A stretch of 23,950 nt of DNA from UBA7702 sp051866595. GTDB taxonomy: Bacteria > Bacillota > Dehalobacteriia > UBA7702. Positions within the stretch are counted from its first letter, which is position 1. The number at the start of each line of letters is the position of its first letter. The translations under genes were made by a program, and so were the position numbers. Below the pieces are notes generated by a model. It saw only the letters and a list, made by a program, of their open reading frames with translations, made no database searches and was not told the DNA's origin. The stretch is from positions 1 to 23,950 of the forward strand of contig JBJDXI010000001.1 of assembly GCA_051866595.1 (NCBI GenBank). The letters are read 5' to 3'. Below are positions 6,979 through 13,898 of this stretch, piece by piece.

Positions 6979-7719
6979 TCAGGCCAAAAACAGCGCCTCC
7001 CATACGGCGAGAATCTCTCTTGCCCAATAGCCCGGTGCCACAAAAAGATAGGTGGAAGACGGCAGGGCCGAGGTCTCCAACCCGGCGCGTTGGCCGTAAA
7101 TCCCGGCGCGGAACTCATGGAACCCGTCGGTGGCAATGGCCACCCGAGGCGAAAGGCCGTTGGCCTCAATGATTTTTGCCGTGTTCCCCAGATTTTCCTC
7201 GGTATCGGTGGAAGTGTCCTCCAGATAAATCCGCTCCGGCGCGATACCTTTCTCCGTCAGGATGACGAAAATGGCTTCAGCCTCGCTGATGTTTTCCCGG
7301 GGCCCCTGTCCTCCGGCGGCCACGCAGACGGCGTCGGGATGAGCCGCCAGATATTCGTAAGCCGCTTCACAGCGGTCCGTCAGCATCCGGCTGGGACGTT
7401 CGCCATAGACCATACATCCCAGCACCACCACGGTACTGTCCGCCGCCGGTTCCTTTTCCGCGCCGCGAATCATGAATCCCAGCGTCACACCGCAGGCCAG
7501 AAAAACCAGCAGATAGCCGCAAGCCGCCGCCCGGATCCACATCTTTTTCCTTTTGCCGCCTCTGAGCAGCGAGGGGCGGAACAGCACACAGATCAGGGGA
7601 ATCAGCAGCAACACCGGATAGAACATCCCGATATGGGTAATCCCCTTAACGAGGGGAAGAAGAAACCAGATACAGAGCAATATCAGCAGAACGCCGAGAA
7701 CACAGCGAAAAGTACGCAT
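6979..7719 (-). CDS. YdcF/SanA-like DUF218 membrane protein
   Basis: This 246-residue protein has three N-terminal membrane helices (residues about 7-26, 33-48 and 62-83), then a DUF218 domain facing outward or the periplasm. DUF218 marks are VVVLGCMVYGERPS, DRCEAAYEYLAAHP, AAGGQGPRENISEAEAI, YLEDTSTDTEENLGN and VAIATDGFHEFRA. Family members (SanA, YdcF, ElyC) are linked to envelope integrity and polysaccharide or lipid-carrier metabolism; the reaction is not settled. AAAGGAG lies 7 bases before the ATG. It is divergent from panD. Confidence 0.85.
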   Translation of the reverse strand: MRTFRCVLGVLLILLCIWFLLPLVKGITHIGMFYPVLLLIPLICVLFRPSLLRGGKRKKMWIRAAACGYLLVFLACGVTLGFMIRGAEKEPAADSTVVVLGCMVYGERPSRMLTDRCEAAYEYLAAHPDAVCVAAGGQGPRENISEAEAIFVILTEKGIAPERIYLEDTSTDTEENLGNTAKIIEANGLSPRVAIATDGFHEFRAGIYGQRAGLETSALPSSTYLFVAPGYWAREILAVWEALFLA

Positions 7720-7819
7720 CTTTTTCTCCTTTCATCAAATATAAAATAACAGCGGGGACAGTTTTGCCCTTCCATCCCGGAACAAAAAAGAAAATTCCAT
7801 ACTCTTTTTTTTGAAATTA

Positions 7820-7828
7820 TGGTATAAT
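7820..7828 (+). promoter_or_regulatory. Extended -10 promoter of panD
   Basis: TG-G-TATAAT, a perfect -10 with the extended TGn element and no good -35 box at 17 bp. The start codon lies about 95 bases downstream. The leader is short and shows no obvious riboswitch. Confidence 0.65.
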
Positions 7829-7923
7829 AAGCGGAAGAGTCCGCGAAACCGCGGCACACCAAAGGAAACATCCTTGACAGAATAAGGATACCATAGATCA
7901 CGCCGAAAAGGAAGGACAGGGAA

Positions 7924-8316
7924 ATGACCATCGAAATGCTGAAAGGGAAGATCCATCGGGCAACGGTGATCCAATCGGAGCTGGATTACGTCGGCAGTAT
8001 CACCGTCGACGAAGACCTCCTCAACGCCGCCGGAATTCTGGAATACGAAAAAGTCCAGATCGTGGATATCAACAACGGCAGCCGCTTTGAGACCTACACC
8101 ATCTGCGGCGAAAAAGGCAGCGGCATGATCTGCCTGAACGGCGCTGCCGCCCGCTGTGTCAACGCCGGGGACAAGATCATCATCATGGCCTACGGTCAAT
8201 ATACGCCGGAAGAAGCGAAAAATCACCGTCCCACCGTGGTTTTTGTCGATGAACAAAACAGACCCGCCCGGATCACCCATTACGAAAAGCACGGTCTTCT
8301 GGAAGATATGAAATAA
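7924..8316 (+). CDS. panD: Aspartate 1-decarboxylase (pyruvoyl-dependent)
   Basis: PanD makes beta-alanine from aspartate for pantothenate and CoA synthesis. The 130-residue proenzyme self-cleaves between G24 and S25 in DYVGSITVD to create the pyruvoyl group, and both residues sit at the canonical positions. Substrate-binding K9 (MLKGKIHRA) and the catalytic-site stretch with Y58 (ETYTICGEKGSG) and NGAAAR are present. Length matches the usual 115-140. GGAAGGA lies about 8 bases before the ATG. No panB or panC is adjacent. Confidence 0.95.
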   Translation: MTIEMLKGKIHRATVIQSELDYVGSITVDEDLLNAAGILEYEKVQIVDINNGSRFETYTICGEKGSGMICLNGAAARCVNAGDKIIIMAYGQYTPEEAKNHRPTVVFVDEQNRPARITHYEKHGLLEDMK

Positions 8317-8322
8317 ACCGCC

Positions 8323-8850
8323 TTACCAGCCCATGTCGTCAATGCGCCATGGGCTTTCTTTATCCTCCCGGATCAGGATCATCATCCATTGCATTCTTTC
8401 ATCCATAGATTCCCCGCTCGTCGCGGAAATTTCGCCTTCGGGATAAGTGAGGATATAATTGGTGCGGAAAACGATGACATTTTCCAAAGCCGTGCCGTTC
8501 ACCGATCCCCGGCCGCCGGTCACATAAGCGTTTCGCTGCATATCTTCTGGATCAAAGGAAACGATTTCCAGAGACAGGGTCTCATTTTTATCCCAGAGCA
8601 TCACATTGGGTTCGGCATACCCATCGGTCAGCGTGGCGAGGATGGCCTCCCGATCCCGGGCGTTGTAAGCCCGTTCATACTCAGCCAGCACCGCTTCGGC
8701 GGCGGCAACCTCTTCCTCGGAAAAAGCGCTTTCCGCCGCAACGGTTTTTTCCTTCGCCCCGTTCTCCTCCGCTTTTCCGCAGCCGGCCAACACCGGCAGA
8801 ATCAGCGCCAAAAGGCACAGCGTCAAAACCATCCGTCGGTTCTTTAACAT
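8323..8850 (-). CDS. Small lipoprotein of unknown function
   Basis: The ATG at 8850 is chosen because GGAGG lies 8 bases upstream; an in-frame TTG at 8853 is too close to it. The protein has 175 residues. A basic start (MLKNRRM) and hydrophobic helix lead to the lipobox LPVLAGC, so Cys24 should be lipidated and the protein anchored outside the cell. After a charged linker, EEVAAAEAVLAEYERAYNARDREAILATLTDGY suggests an NTF2-like/DUF4829-type fold, common in lipoproteins of this size. The ending is WRIDDMGW. No enzyme function can be assigned. It is probably monocistronic. Confidence 0.8.
   Translation of the reverse strand: MLKNRRMVLTLCLLALILPVLAGCGKAEENGAKEKTVAAESAFSEEEVAAAEAVLAEYERAYNARDREAILATLTDGYAEPNVMLWDKNETLSLEIVSFDPEDMQRNAYVTGGRGSVNGTALENVIVFRTNYILTYPEGEISATSGESMDERMQWMMILIREDKESPWRIDDMGW
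8328..8360 (+). terminator. Terminator of panD
   Basis: AGCCCATG (8328-8335) pairs with CATGGGCT (8348-8355), followed by TTCTTTAT. It overlaps the last codons of the convergent lipoprotein gene. Confidence 0.75.
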
Positions 8851-8897
8851 CAAAACCGCCTCCTTTCAAGGAATGAAAAAAAATTTTCCCTGCTTAA

Positions 8898-8926
8898 AGC
8901 ATATCATGATAAACAAAGGGAAACAA
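8898..8926 (-). promoter_or_regulatory. Promoter of the lipoprotein gene
   Basis: On the minus strand, TTGTTT (8926-8921), 17 bases, then TATGCT (8903-8898). This is about 48 bases before the start codon. Confidence 0.6.
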
Positions 8927-8967
8927 TGAAAAATCCCTTAAAAAACAATAAAGAAAGAATAAACACA

Positions 8968-8993
8968 TAAAAAGCACCTGCATACGCAGGTGC
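8968..8993 (-). terminator. Terminator of tRNA-Arg(CCT)
   Basis: GCACCTGC (8974-8981) pairs with GCAGGTGC (8986-8993) around an ATAC loop. On the minus strand it is followed by TTTTTATG. It lies 8 bases past the CCA end of the tRNA. Confidence 0.85.
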
Positions 8994-9001
8994 TTTTCTT
9001 A

Positions 9002-9077
9002 TGGCGCCCCTAAGATGATTCGAACATCCGACACACGGTTTAGGAAACCGCTGCTCTATCCCCTGAGCTATAAGGGC
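9002..9077 (-). tRNA. tRNA-Arg (anticodon CCT)
   Basis: The cloverleaf is complete on the minus strand, 76 bases with encoded CCA. The acceptor GCCCTTA/TAGGGGC, D-arm AGCTCAGGGGATAGAGC, anticodon loop TTCCTAA and T-arm with GTTCGAATC are visible. CCT reads the rare arginine codon AGG. Confidence 0.95.
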
Positions 9078-9149
9078 AGAAATTTCATACCGGGGAAAAC
9101 AGTACCAACCGGATCACCGAGCCGCTCCCCTTTTCCCACGCTGATAATA

Positions 9150-9178
9150 ATACTACCACAACTCCCGCTTTTTTTCAA
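9150..9178 (-). promoter_or_regulatory. Promoter of tRNA-Arg(CCT)
   Basis: On the minus strand, TTGAAA (9178-9173), 17 bases, then TAGTAT (9155-9150). It is about 70 bases before the tRNA. Confidence 0.55.
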
Positions 9179-9219
9179 TTCTTAAGATACACACGTTTTC
9201 CTTCATTCAAAACAACAGA

Positions 9220-9270
9220 AACAGAAAAATGAACCTTCGCAAAGTGTTAACTTATGAAAGGTTCATTTTT
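9220..9270 (-). terminator. Terminator of the small HTH regulator gene
   Basis: AAAAATGAACCTT (9225-9237) pairs perfectly with AAGGTTCATTTTT (9258-9270) around a 20-base loop. The regulator's stop codon is embedded in the first arm (minus-strand reading). Confidence 0.7.
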
Positions 9271-9469
9271 CATCCCTGCGATATTCAATAATATCTTCAA
9301 TTCTGCAATCCAGAATGTCACAGAGCCGGTTTAAGGTAAAGGTATTGATATTCTCATTATGCTTTATCCGGGACAGCTGGCCGCGGCTGAAATGATAATC
9401 GTTGATCAGCTTATATTGAGTGATGTTCTTTTTCCTCATGGTCTCCCACAGACGGTCATAAACAATCAT
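9263..9469 (-). CDS. Small XRE/Cro-type HTH regulator
   Basis: The 68-residue protein starts MIVYDRLWETM; this ATG has GAGGTG 6 bases upstream, while the in-frame GTG at 9478 falls inside that site. It is a single HTH_3 domain. Residues about 14-60 (KKNITQYKLINDYHFSRGQL, then SRIKHNENINTFTLNRLCDI) fit the five-helix Cro/CI fold, ending in LDCRIEDIIEY as in YozG-like mini-regulators. It is divergent from a small membrane protein gene, with two direct repeats over the shared promoter region, so autoregulation and control of that neighbour are likely. Confidence 0.85.
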   Translation of the reverse strand: MIVYDRLWETMRKKNITQYKLINDYHFSRGQLSRIKHNENINTFTLNRLCDILDCRIEDIIEYRRDEK

Positions 9470-9497
9470 GAAATTCACCTCGGGACGAAATTCTATA

Positions 9498-9545
9498 TTG
9501 ATATATTACCCGTATATGGCGTATAATAATATTGCCCGTAAATGG
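9498..9545 (+). promoter_or_regulatory. Promoter and twin operator of the small membrane protein gene
   Basis: TTGATA (9498-9503), 18 bases, then TATAAT (9522-9527). Two 17-bp direct repeats, ATATTACCCGTATATGG (9503-9519) and ATATTGCCCGTAAATGG (9529-9545), start 26 bp apart. One fills the -35/-10 spacer and the other covers the transcription start. The CCCGTA-AT-GG core is roughly palindromic. This is a likely binding site for the divergent HTH regulator. Confidence 0.65.
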
Positions 9546-9604
9546 GGAATAAAAGAATATTCAAGAAAGGAAAACACCGCACACTGTCAGGAAGGAGGAA
9601 AGAA

Positions 9605-9805
9605 ATGGAAGTTTTAAAATTTATTTTATGTATTATATACTTTTTGGCTTCATGGTGGGCTTTTCATGTACTGTTTGAAGGAACCACCTTATTCGGATCA
9701 TTGCAGGAAATTTGCGTTTTCAAATGGGTCATGCCGATTATCTTCGGTTGTATACTCATTCCCATCGCAATTATCAAAAGCATTATTTCCGCAATCATCG
9801 ACTGA
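9605..9805 (+). CDS. Small two-helix membrane protein, unknown function
   Basis: The start MEVLKFIL is supported by AAGGAGG about 7 bases upstream; a longer reading from 9542 overlaps the operator. The 66-residue product has two hydrophobic helices (about residues 4-24 and 40-64), joined by a short loop with GTTLFGSLQEICVFKW. No family is recognised. It is divergent from a mini XRE regulator and followed by a strong terminator. It could be a small stress membrane protein or a toxin- or immunity-like product; nothing in the sequence decides. Confidence 0.6.
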   Translation: MEVLKFILCIIYFLASWWAFHVLFEGTTLFGSLQEICVFKWVMPIIFGCILIPIAIIKSIISAIID

Positions 9806-9848
9806 TACCGATGAAGGAATACGCAAAGAACAGGATACCACACAAAAA

Positions 9849-9880
9849 GCCCTGTGTCCATAAGGACGCAGGGCCTTTTC
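9849..9880. terminator. Bidirectional terminator between the membrane protein gene and serS
   Basis: GCCCTGTGTCC (9849-9859) pairs with GGACGCAGGGC (9864-9874) around ATAA, with one mismatch. T-runs follow on both strands. It serves two convergent genes. Confidence 0.85.
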
Positions 9881-9894
9881 AACAGATTCAGATT

Positions 9895-11166
9895 TTAACC
9901 GATCACTTCGGCGCCGCCCATATAGGGACGGAGCGCTTCGGGAACGATGACTTTGCCGTCTTCGGTCTGGTAATTTTCCAGAATGGCGGCGACGGTACGG
10001 CCGACGGCAACGCCGGAGCCGTTGAGAGTATGGACAAATTCCGGTTTGCTCTTAGCGTCGCGGCGGAAGCGGATATTGGCGCGGCGGGCCTGATAATCCA
10101 GGAAGTTACTGCAGGAGGAAATTTCCCGGTAACAGTTGAAGGAGGGCAGCCACACTTCGATGTCGTAGGTCTTGGCCGAAGAGAAACCGAGGTCACCGCT
10201 GGAGAGGGTCACCACACGGTAGGGCAGGCCCAGAAGCTGGAGCACATGCTCGGCGTCGGCGGTAAGTTTTTCCAGTTCATCCCAGGAATCTTCGGGACGG
10301 GTGAATTTCACCAGTTCCACCTTGTTGAACTGATGCTGACGGATGAGGCCCCGGGTATCGCGGCCGGCGGCGCCGGCTTCGGCCCGGAAACAGGCGCTGT
10401 AAGCGCAGAAATACTTGGGCAGCAGCGCGTTATCAATGATTTCATCGCGGTAATAGTTGGTCACGGGAACTTCCGCGGTGGGGATCAGATAATAATCGGT
10501 ACCTTCCAGATGGAACATATCCTCGGCGAATTTGGGCAGCTGGCCGGTGCCGGTCATGCTGGCGGTGTTGGCCATATAAGGCGGGAACAGCTCTTCATAG
10601 CCGTGGAGAGCAGTATGGGTATCGAGGAAGAAGGAAATAACGGCGCGTTCCAGACGGGCGCCGAGGCCGCGATAAAACGTAAAGCGGGTCCCGGTGACTT
10701 TCCCGGCCCGTTCCACATCGAGAATATTCAGGTTTTCACCGATTTCCCAATGGGGGCGGGGTTCAAAATCGAAAGCCTTGGGTTCACCCCAACGGCGGAT
10801 TTCCTGATTGTCGCTGTCGTCTTTGCCGTCGGGCACGCTGGCGTCGGGAATATTGGGGATATAGAGCAGCTCGGTGCGGAGAGCTTCTTCCAGGCCGCGG
10901 ACTTCTTCTTCCGATTCTTTGATGGTGCTTTTCAGCTCCTTCATTTCGGCCATGAGATCATCGGCGTTTTCACCGGCTTTTTTGCGCTTACCCACTTCTT
11001 TGGAAACGGCGTTGTTTTTCGCCTTCATTTCTTCCATTCTGGCCAGCGCCACTCTTCTTTTTTCATCGATTTCCGCGAAATGGTTGAGATCGCGGTTGAC
11101 ATTTCTGCGCCGCAGCGCGTCTTCCACCAATTCTCTGTTCTGGCGGACAAATTTAAGATCCAGCAT
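9895..11166 (-). CDS. serS: Seryl-tRNA synthetase
   Basis: The 423-residue class II synthetase charges tRNA-Ser. The N-terminal MLDLKFVRQNRELVEDALRR is followed by a long coiled-coil arm (residues about 28-100, rich in K and E), which grips the long variable arm of tRNA-Ser. Motif 2 (FRAEAGAAGRDTRGLIRQHQ) and motif 3 (LNGSGVAVGRTVAAILENYQ) are intact, and CSNFLDYQARR is the serine-site region. AAGGAGG lies 7 bases before the ATG. A T-box leader precedes it, and two tRNA-Ser genes lie head to head with it. Confidence 0.97.
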   Translation of the reverse strand: MLDLKFVRQNRELVEDALRRRNVNRDLNHFAEIDEKRRVALARMEEMKAKNNAVSKEVGKRKKAGENADDLMAEMKELKSTIKESEEEVRGLEEALRTELLYIPNIPDASVPDGKDDSDNQEIRRWGEPKAFDFEPRPHWEIGENLNILDVERAGKVTGTRFTFYRGLGARLERAVISFFLDTHTALHGYEELFPPYMANTASMTGTGQLPKFAEDMFHLEGTDYYLIPTAEVPVTNYYRDEIIDNALLPKYFCAYSACFRAEAGAAGRDTRGLIRQHQFNKVELVKFTRPEDSWDELEKLTADAEHVLQLLGLPYRVVTLSSGDLGFSSAKTYDIEVWLPSFNCYREISSCSNFLDYQARRANIRFRRDAKSKPEFVHTLNGSGVAVGRTVAAILENYQTEDGKVIVPEALRPYMGGAEVIG

Positions 11167-11182
11167 GATATTGCCTCCTTAT

Positions 11183-11411
11183 AAAAAAACTCCGTTCCCG
11201 AAAATCAGGGACGGAGGACAAATGCCTTAGCCGTGGTGCCACCCCACTTGCTCTTTTTTCAAAAAAAGAGCCGCTTTGCGATCGGATAACGGGGATCGGC
11301 CGCGATACGCTTCCTCCGGGCGGAAAACGGCGCCGCATCGCCGGTTTTCACCCTCCCGGCTCTCTGCCTATGCGGTATCTCCGCTGATTTCCCGGATATA
11401 TCGTTTCCAAC
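11183..11411 (-). promoter_or_regulatory. T-box riboswitch controlling serS
   Basis: The minus-strand leader carries the T-box core GTGGGGTGGCACCACGG (11247-11231), which pairs with the NCCA end of uncharged tRNA. It is followed by a terminator stem (11216-11190) and a run of seven T (11189-11183). Upstream is a Stem I-like region with AGAGAGCCGG, GGTGAAAACCGGC and a GAAAAAAGAGC/GCTCTTTTTTT helix. Uncharged tRNA-Ser should stabilise the antiterminator. I could not place the specifier codon with certainty. Confidence 0.9.
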
Positions 11412-11417
11412 GGCATA

Positions 11418-11446
11418 AGTATAGCACGGCAAAATAAAAAATGCAA
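11418..11446 (-). promoter_or_regulatory. Promoter of the serS T-box transcript
   Basis: On the minus strand, TTGCAT (11446-11441), exactly 17 bases, then TATACT (11423-11418). It is placed directly before the T-box leader. Confidence 0.8.
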
Positions 11447-11465
11447 GTGTCCGGCTATTTTTTTC

Positions 11466-11494
11466 TTGACAATCCCCTGAATATTTGATATAGT
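11466..11494 (+). promoter_or_regulatory. Promoter of the tRNA-Ser/Ser/Arg operon
   Basis: TTGACA (11466-11471), 17 bases, then TATAGT (11489-11494), one mismatch from consensus. It is 26 bases before the first tRNA. The opposed serS promoter starts only 20 bp away. Confidence 0.85.
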
Positions 11495-11520
11495 AATTAG
11501 GTACCTTAGGGAGCATACTC

Positions 11521-11610
11521 GGAGGGGTGTCCGAGTGGTTTAAGGAGGCGGTCTTGAAAACCGTTGAACCTTTGCGGGTTCCGTGGGTTCGAATCCCACC
11601 CTCTCCGCCA
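11521..11610 (+). tRNA. tRNA-Ser (anticodon TGA)
   Basis: 90 bases with encoded CCA. The acceptor GGAGGGG/CCTCTCC, the anticodon loop CTTGAAA, the long class II variable arm (TTGAACCTTTGCGGGTT) and GGTTCGAATCC are all visible. Confidence 0.95.
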
Positions 11611-11640
11611 TAATGCCCCTCAGCCAATCAATGAAAACGT

Positions 11641-11735
11641 GGAGAGTTGGCCGAGTCGGCTGAAGGCGCTCGCCTGCTAAGCGAGTATACGTGTTTAAAA
11701 GCGTATCGAGGGTTCGAATCCCTTGCTCTCCGCCA
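11641..11735 (+). tRNA. tRNA-Ser (anticodon GCT)
   Basis: 95 bases with encoded CCA. The acceptor GGAGAGT/GCTCTCC, the anticodon loop CTGCTAA, the long variable arm (ATACGTGTTTAAAAGCGTAT) and GGTTCGAATCC are present. It reads AGC/AGU. Confidence 0.95.
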
Positions 11736-11740
11736 TATAT

Positions 11741-11817
11741 GTGCCAGTAGCTCAGCTGGATAGAGTGCTTGACTACGAATCAAGAGGTCGGGGGTTCGAG
11801 TCCCTCCTGGCACGCCA
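11741..11817 (+). tRNA. tRNA-Arg (anticodon ACG), integration target
   Basis: 77 bases with encoded CCA. The acceptor GTGCCAG/CTGGCAC and the anticodon stem-loop CTTGA-CTACGAA-TCAAG are visible, along with GGTTCGAGTCC. The A34 of ACG is normally converted to inosine to read CGN codons. Its 3' end is copied twice downstream (13851-13895 and 13995-14012), marking it as the anchor of an inserted segment. Confidence 0.95.
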
Positions 11818-11867
11818 AGCAAAATACCTGCTTAACGATGTTAGGCAGGTATTTTTTTATGTGTTGA
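11800..11867 (+). repeat. Left direct repeat (attL-like): tRNA-Arg 3' end plus terminator
   Basis: This is the last 18 bases of tRNA-Arg plus the terminator and a few bases more. It matches 13995-14062 with about five differences, including one in the tRNA part (CCTGGC against CCCGGC) and one in the terminator loop. The 2.2 kb between the two copies is the inserted segment. Confidence 0.8.
11821..11857 (+). terminator. Terminator of the tRNA operon
   Basis: ATACCTGCTTAAC (11824-11836) pairs with GTTAGGCAGGTAT (11840-11852), with one G-T pair, followed by a long T-run. The same hairpin recurs at 14018-14052. Confidence 0.9.
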
Positions 11868-11886
11868 ATCGGCCCAAACACCCGGT

Positions 11887-11908
11887 CCTGCCGTCCGTCT
11901 GCCGTCCG
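11887..11908 (+). repeat. Tandem 9-mer with 11-bp period, left copy
   Basis: TGCCGTCCG occurs at 11889-11897 and 11900-11908. The same double motif recurs at 13729-13748. Short direct repeats one helical turn apart, close to an att-like end, resemble arm-type binding sites of tyrosine recombinases; that role is inferred. Confidence 0.5.
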
Positions 11909-12094
11909 ATATGCATTTCCCCGCATTTTCCACGAAAACCAGTGCCTGTTCAAGCGTTTTGAGCGGTTTTTATATTCGTATTTTTATACACTGTCGTTCC
12001 CTTATATTTGATTATCAGAAGTGAAAATAACAGACTTATCTTTTGGTGATTATATAATTAAGAGGCTTGAAGTCGGAAAGATATGCTTTATTTG

Positions 12095-12129
12095 CTTATA
12101 TGTCCCATAGCAATGCCGTATCATATAAG
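12095..12129 (+). promoter_or_regulatory. 35-bp imperfect palindrome, copy 1 (operator-like)
   Basis: The outer arms CTTATATG (12095-12102) and CATATAAG (12122-12129) are perfect inverted repeats. The centre shares GCAATGCCGTAT with the operator at 14150-14184, and the total length is identical. Boxes TTATAT and TATCAT lie 17 bp apart within it, so it may also be a weak promoter. No gene directly follows; the ATPase starts 162 bp later. Confidence 0.55.
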
Positions 12130-12197
12130 CATGGCAGAAAAGATTCGAAAAAAGCTGTACCGATTTATTGCATAAAATCCGCTATTGGCAAGTCTAT

Positions 12198-12276
12198 ATT
12201 GAAAAGTCGTAATTTTATCCGCATTATTTTATTGAAAAGTTGTTATTTATGATATATAATTTTATTGAAAAGTTGT
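12198..12276 (+). promoter_or_regulatory. Promoter of the ATPase gene with three 13-bp repeats
   Basis: The promoter is TTGAAA (12232-12237), 17 bases, then TATAAT (12255-12260). ATTGAAAAGTYGT occurs at 12198-12210, 12231-12243 and 12264-12276, exactly 33 bp apart each time. The middle copy contains the -35 box and the last covers the transcription start. Spacing of about three helical turns puts all sites on one face, as for a cooperative repressor. Confidence 0.7.
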
Positions 12277-12291
12277 TTTGGAGGTTCGGTT

Positions 12292-13644
12292 ATGCTGTAT
12301 CGGAAGATTGCGTCCCTTATTGAAGAGCACCTGAAAAGCAATTCGAAGAAAATACTTCTGATCGACGGCGCAAGACAGGTTGGGAAAACCTATATTATTC
12401 GGCATGTCGGACAGAATTTATTTGAAAATTACATCGAATTGAATATGGTCGAGGATGCCCTGGGCCCTCGTTTGTTTGCGGAGATAACGTCGGTGGAAGA
12501 TTTTTACCTTCAGGTAAGTATGCTTGAAGGCAGTAAAATGAAGCAAAAGGAAAACACTTTGATCTTTATCGATGAGATCCAGGCTTATCCGCATTTATTG
12601 ACTCTTCTGAAATTCTTATCACAGGATAACAGGTTTACCTATATTGCCAGCGGCTCGCTGCTTGGTGTAACATTATCGCAAACAAGCTCTATTCCCATGG
12701 GCAGTATTCGTAAGGTGCGGATGTTTCCTCTTGATTTTGAAGAATTTTTGTATGCCAACGGTCTGAATGCCTTTGCCGTTTCCGCCATGCGAAAGAAATT
12801 TGAGCGTTTGGAACCTTTGGATGAGCCGACCCATCATAAAATGATGGATCTTTTCAAAAAATATTTGTTGGTTGGCGGTTTACCCGATGCGGTAAATTCC
12901 TATCTGGAACATCACAATATTCAGTTTGTTCGTGAGATCCAAAATGAGATCCGCGATTATTATGGGGCAGACGCATCCAAATATGATGAGCTCAACAAGT
13001 TGAAAATCCGCCGCATTTATGATCTGATCCCCTCCAATATGGAAAATAAGAAAAAGCGTGTGGTTGCCCAAAGCATTGAGAATATAAAAGGAAGAACTTT
13101 TTCGGATTATCAGGATGAATTTGAATATCTGATCAGCGCAGGCATCGCTTTGAATGTGCAGGCGATTTCGAACCCTGTTTTTCCGTTGATCGAATCCACG
13201 GGAAAAAATTTATTGAAGTTATATCTGAACGATGTGGGGATTTTGACCGGTATTTTGTATGGAAACAATATCCGCGCCGTGCTGGATGATGAAACCGGCA
13301 TCAACCTCGGTTCTGTTTATGAGAGCGTTGTGGCAAGCGAGCTGATTGCCCATGGTTATAAATTGTTTTATTACGATAACCGCAGCAAGGGTGAGGTGGA
13401 TTTCCTTATTGATGATTATAACAGTCTGTCCACAGTGCCCATTGAAGTGAAATCCGGCAAAGATTATACGGTTCACAGCGCCCTGAATACATTTACCAAA
13501 AACGAAGATTACCATATTCAAAAAGCTTTTGTCGTATCCAATGAGCGGATCATTTCCCATAAAGGAAAGATCACGTATATTCCCGTTTACTACATCATGT
13601 TTTTCCGGAATGTTCCGGAAGATACCGCGGATCTTCAGTTCTGA
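12292..13644 (+). CDS. AAA-family ATPase with DUF4143 nuclease-like C-terminus
   Basis: The ATG at 12292 has GGAGG 7 bases upstream; an ATG at 12265 lies inside the promoter repeats. The 450-residue protein has an AAA_14-type ATPase half with Walker A GARQVGKT (26-33), Walker B LIFIDEIQ (90-97) and sensor-like YIASGSLLG. The C-terminal DUF4143 region contains GEVDFLID (D370) and IEVKSG (E385, K387), a D-(14)-ExK arrangement like PD-(D/E)XK nucleases. The family is widespread, often on accessory DNA, and of uncertain function. It is the sole evident cargo of the tRNA-bounded segment. Confidence 0.9.
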   Translation: MLYRKIASLIEEHLKSNSKKILLIDGARQVGKTYIIRHVGQNLFENYIELNMVEDALGPRLFAEITSVEDFYLQVSMLEGSKMKQKENTLIFIDEIQAYPHLLTLLKFLSQDNRFTYIASGSLLGVTLSQTSSIPMGSIRKVRMFPLDFEEFLYANGLNAFAVSAMRKKFERLEPLDEPTHHKMMDLFKKYLLVGGLPDAVNSYLEHHNIQFVREIQNEIRDYYGADASKYDELNKLKIRRIYDLIPSNMENKKKRVVAQSIENIKGRTFSDYQDEFEYLISAGIALNVQAISNPVFPLIESTGKNLLKLYLNDVGILTGILYGNNIRAVLDDETGINLGSVYESVVASELIAHGYKLFYYDNRSKGEVDFLIDDYNSLSTVPIEVKSGKDYTVHSALNTFTKNEDYHIQKAFVVSNERIISHKGKITYIPVYYIMFFRNVPEDTADLQF

Positions 13645-13850
13645 AATAGACTTTTACCGCAGAAAATAACGAATCGATCTTTATGCAAGGGCATCTTTGG
13701 ATCCATTCCAAAACAGGGGTTCCGTCCCTGCCGTCCGTTTGCCGTCCGGCGGCGGGAAAAGTGACGGATTTTGCGAAATCGATCGGTTTTGACAACGCTC
13801 AAAGCTGGCGAAATGCGATACGCAAAAACAAAATGCCTGTTCAGGGCGTT
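13645..13850. other. Gene-free stretch between the ATPase gene and the tRNA fragment
   Basis: No gene is supported. It contains the right copy of the 11-bp-period tandem motif (13727-13748). Near 13833 the word TGCCTGTTCA recurs, also found at 11942 beyond the left repeat, so part of this stretch is related to the left end. Confidence 0.5.
13727..13748 (+). repeat. Tandem 9-mer with 11-bp period, right copy
   Basis: TGCCGTCCG at 13729-13737 and 13740-13748; the 22-bp block matches 11887-11908 at 21 of 22 positions. It lies 102 bp before the extra tRNA-Arg half, while the left copy lies 69 bp after the intact tRNA. This is a symmetrical placement for recombinase arm sites. Confidence 0.5.
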
Positions 13851-13895
13851 CTACGAATCAAGAGGTCGGGGGTTCGAGTCCCTTCGGGCACGCCA
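13851..13895 (+). pseudogene. tRNA-Arg 3' half (integration footprint)
   Basis: These 45 bases match tRNA-Arg(ACG) from the anticodon loop CTACGAA through the T-arm to the encoded CCA, but end CCTTCGGGCACGCCA where the intact gene has CCTCCTGGCACGCCA. The 5' half is absent, so it is not functional. It is followed by its own, different terminator, as if carried in from another host's tRNA locus. Confidence 0.75.
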
Positions 13896-13898
13896 AAG

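Larger units (their letters stand above)
11909..12291. other. AT-rich gene-free stretch before the ATPase gene
   Basis: No credible gene is seen: a 61-codon open frame at 12067-12252 has no ribosome binding site and runs through regulatory repeats. The stretch contains a 35-bp palindrome (12095-12129) and the triple repeat and promoter of the ATPase gene (12198-12276), listed separately. Confidence 0.6.

Noticed and set aside
9712..11184. 490-codon plus-strand open frame opposite serS
   Set aside because: It is antisense to an unmistakable seryl-tRNA synthetase over its whole length; low-complexity shadow translation.
11628..11822. Minus-strand frames over tRNA genes with GGTRTPDLLIRSQALYPAEL-like text
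   Set aside because: These are known spurious translations of tRNA sequences and not proteins.
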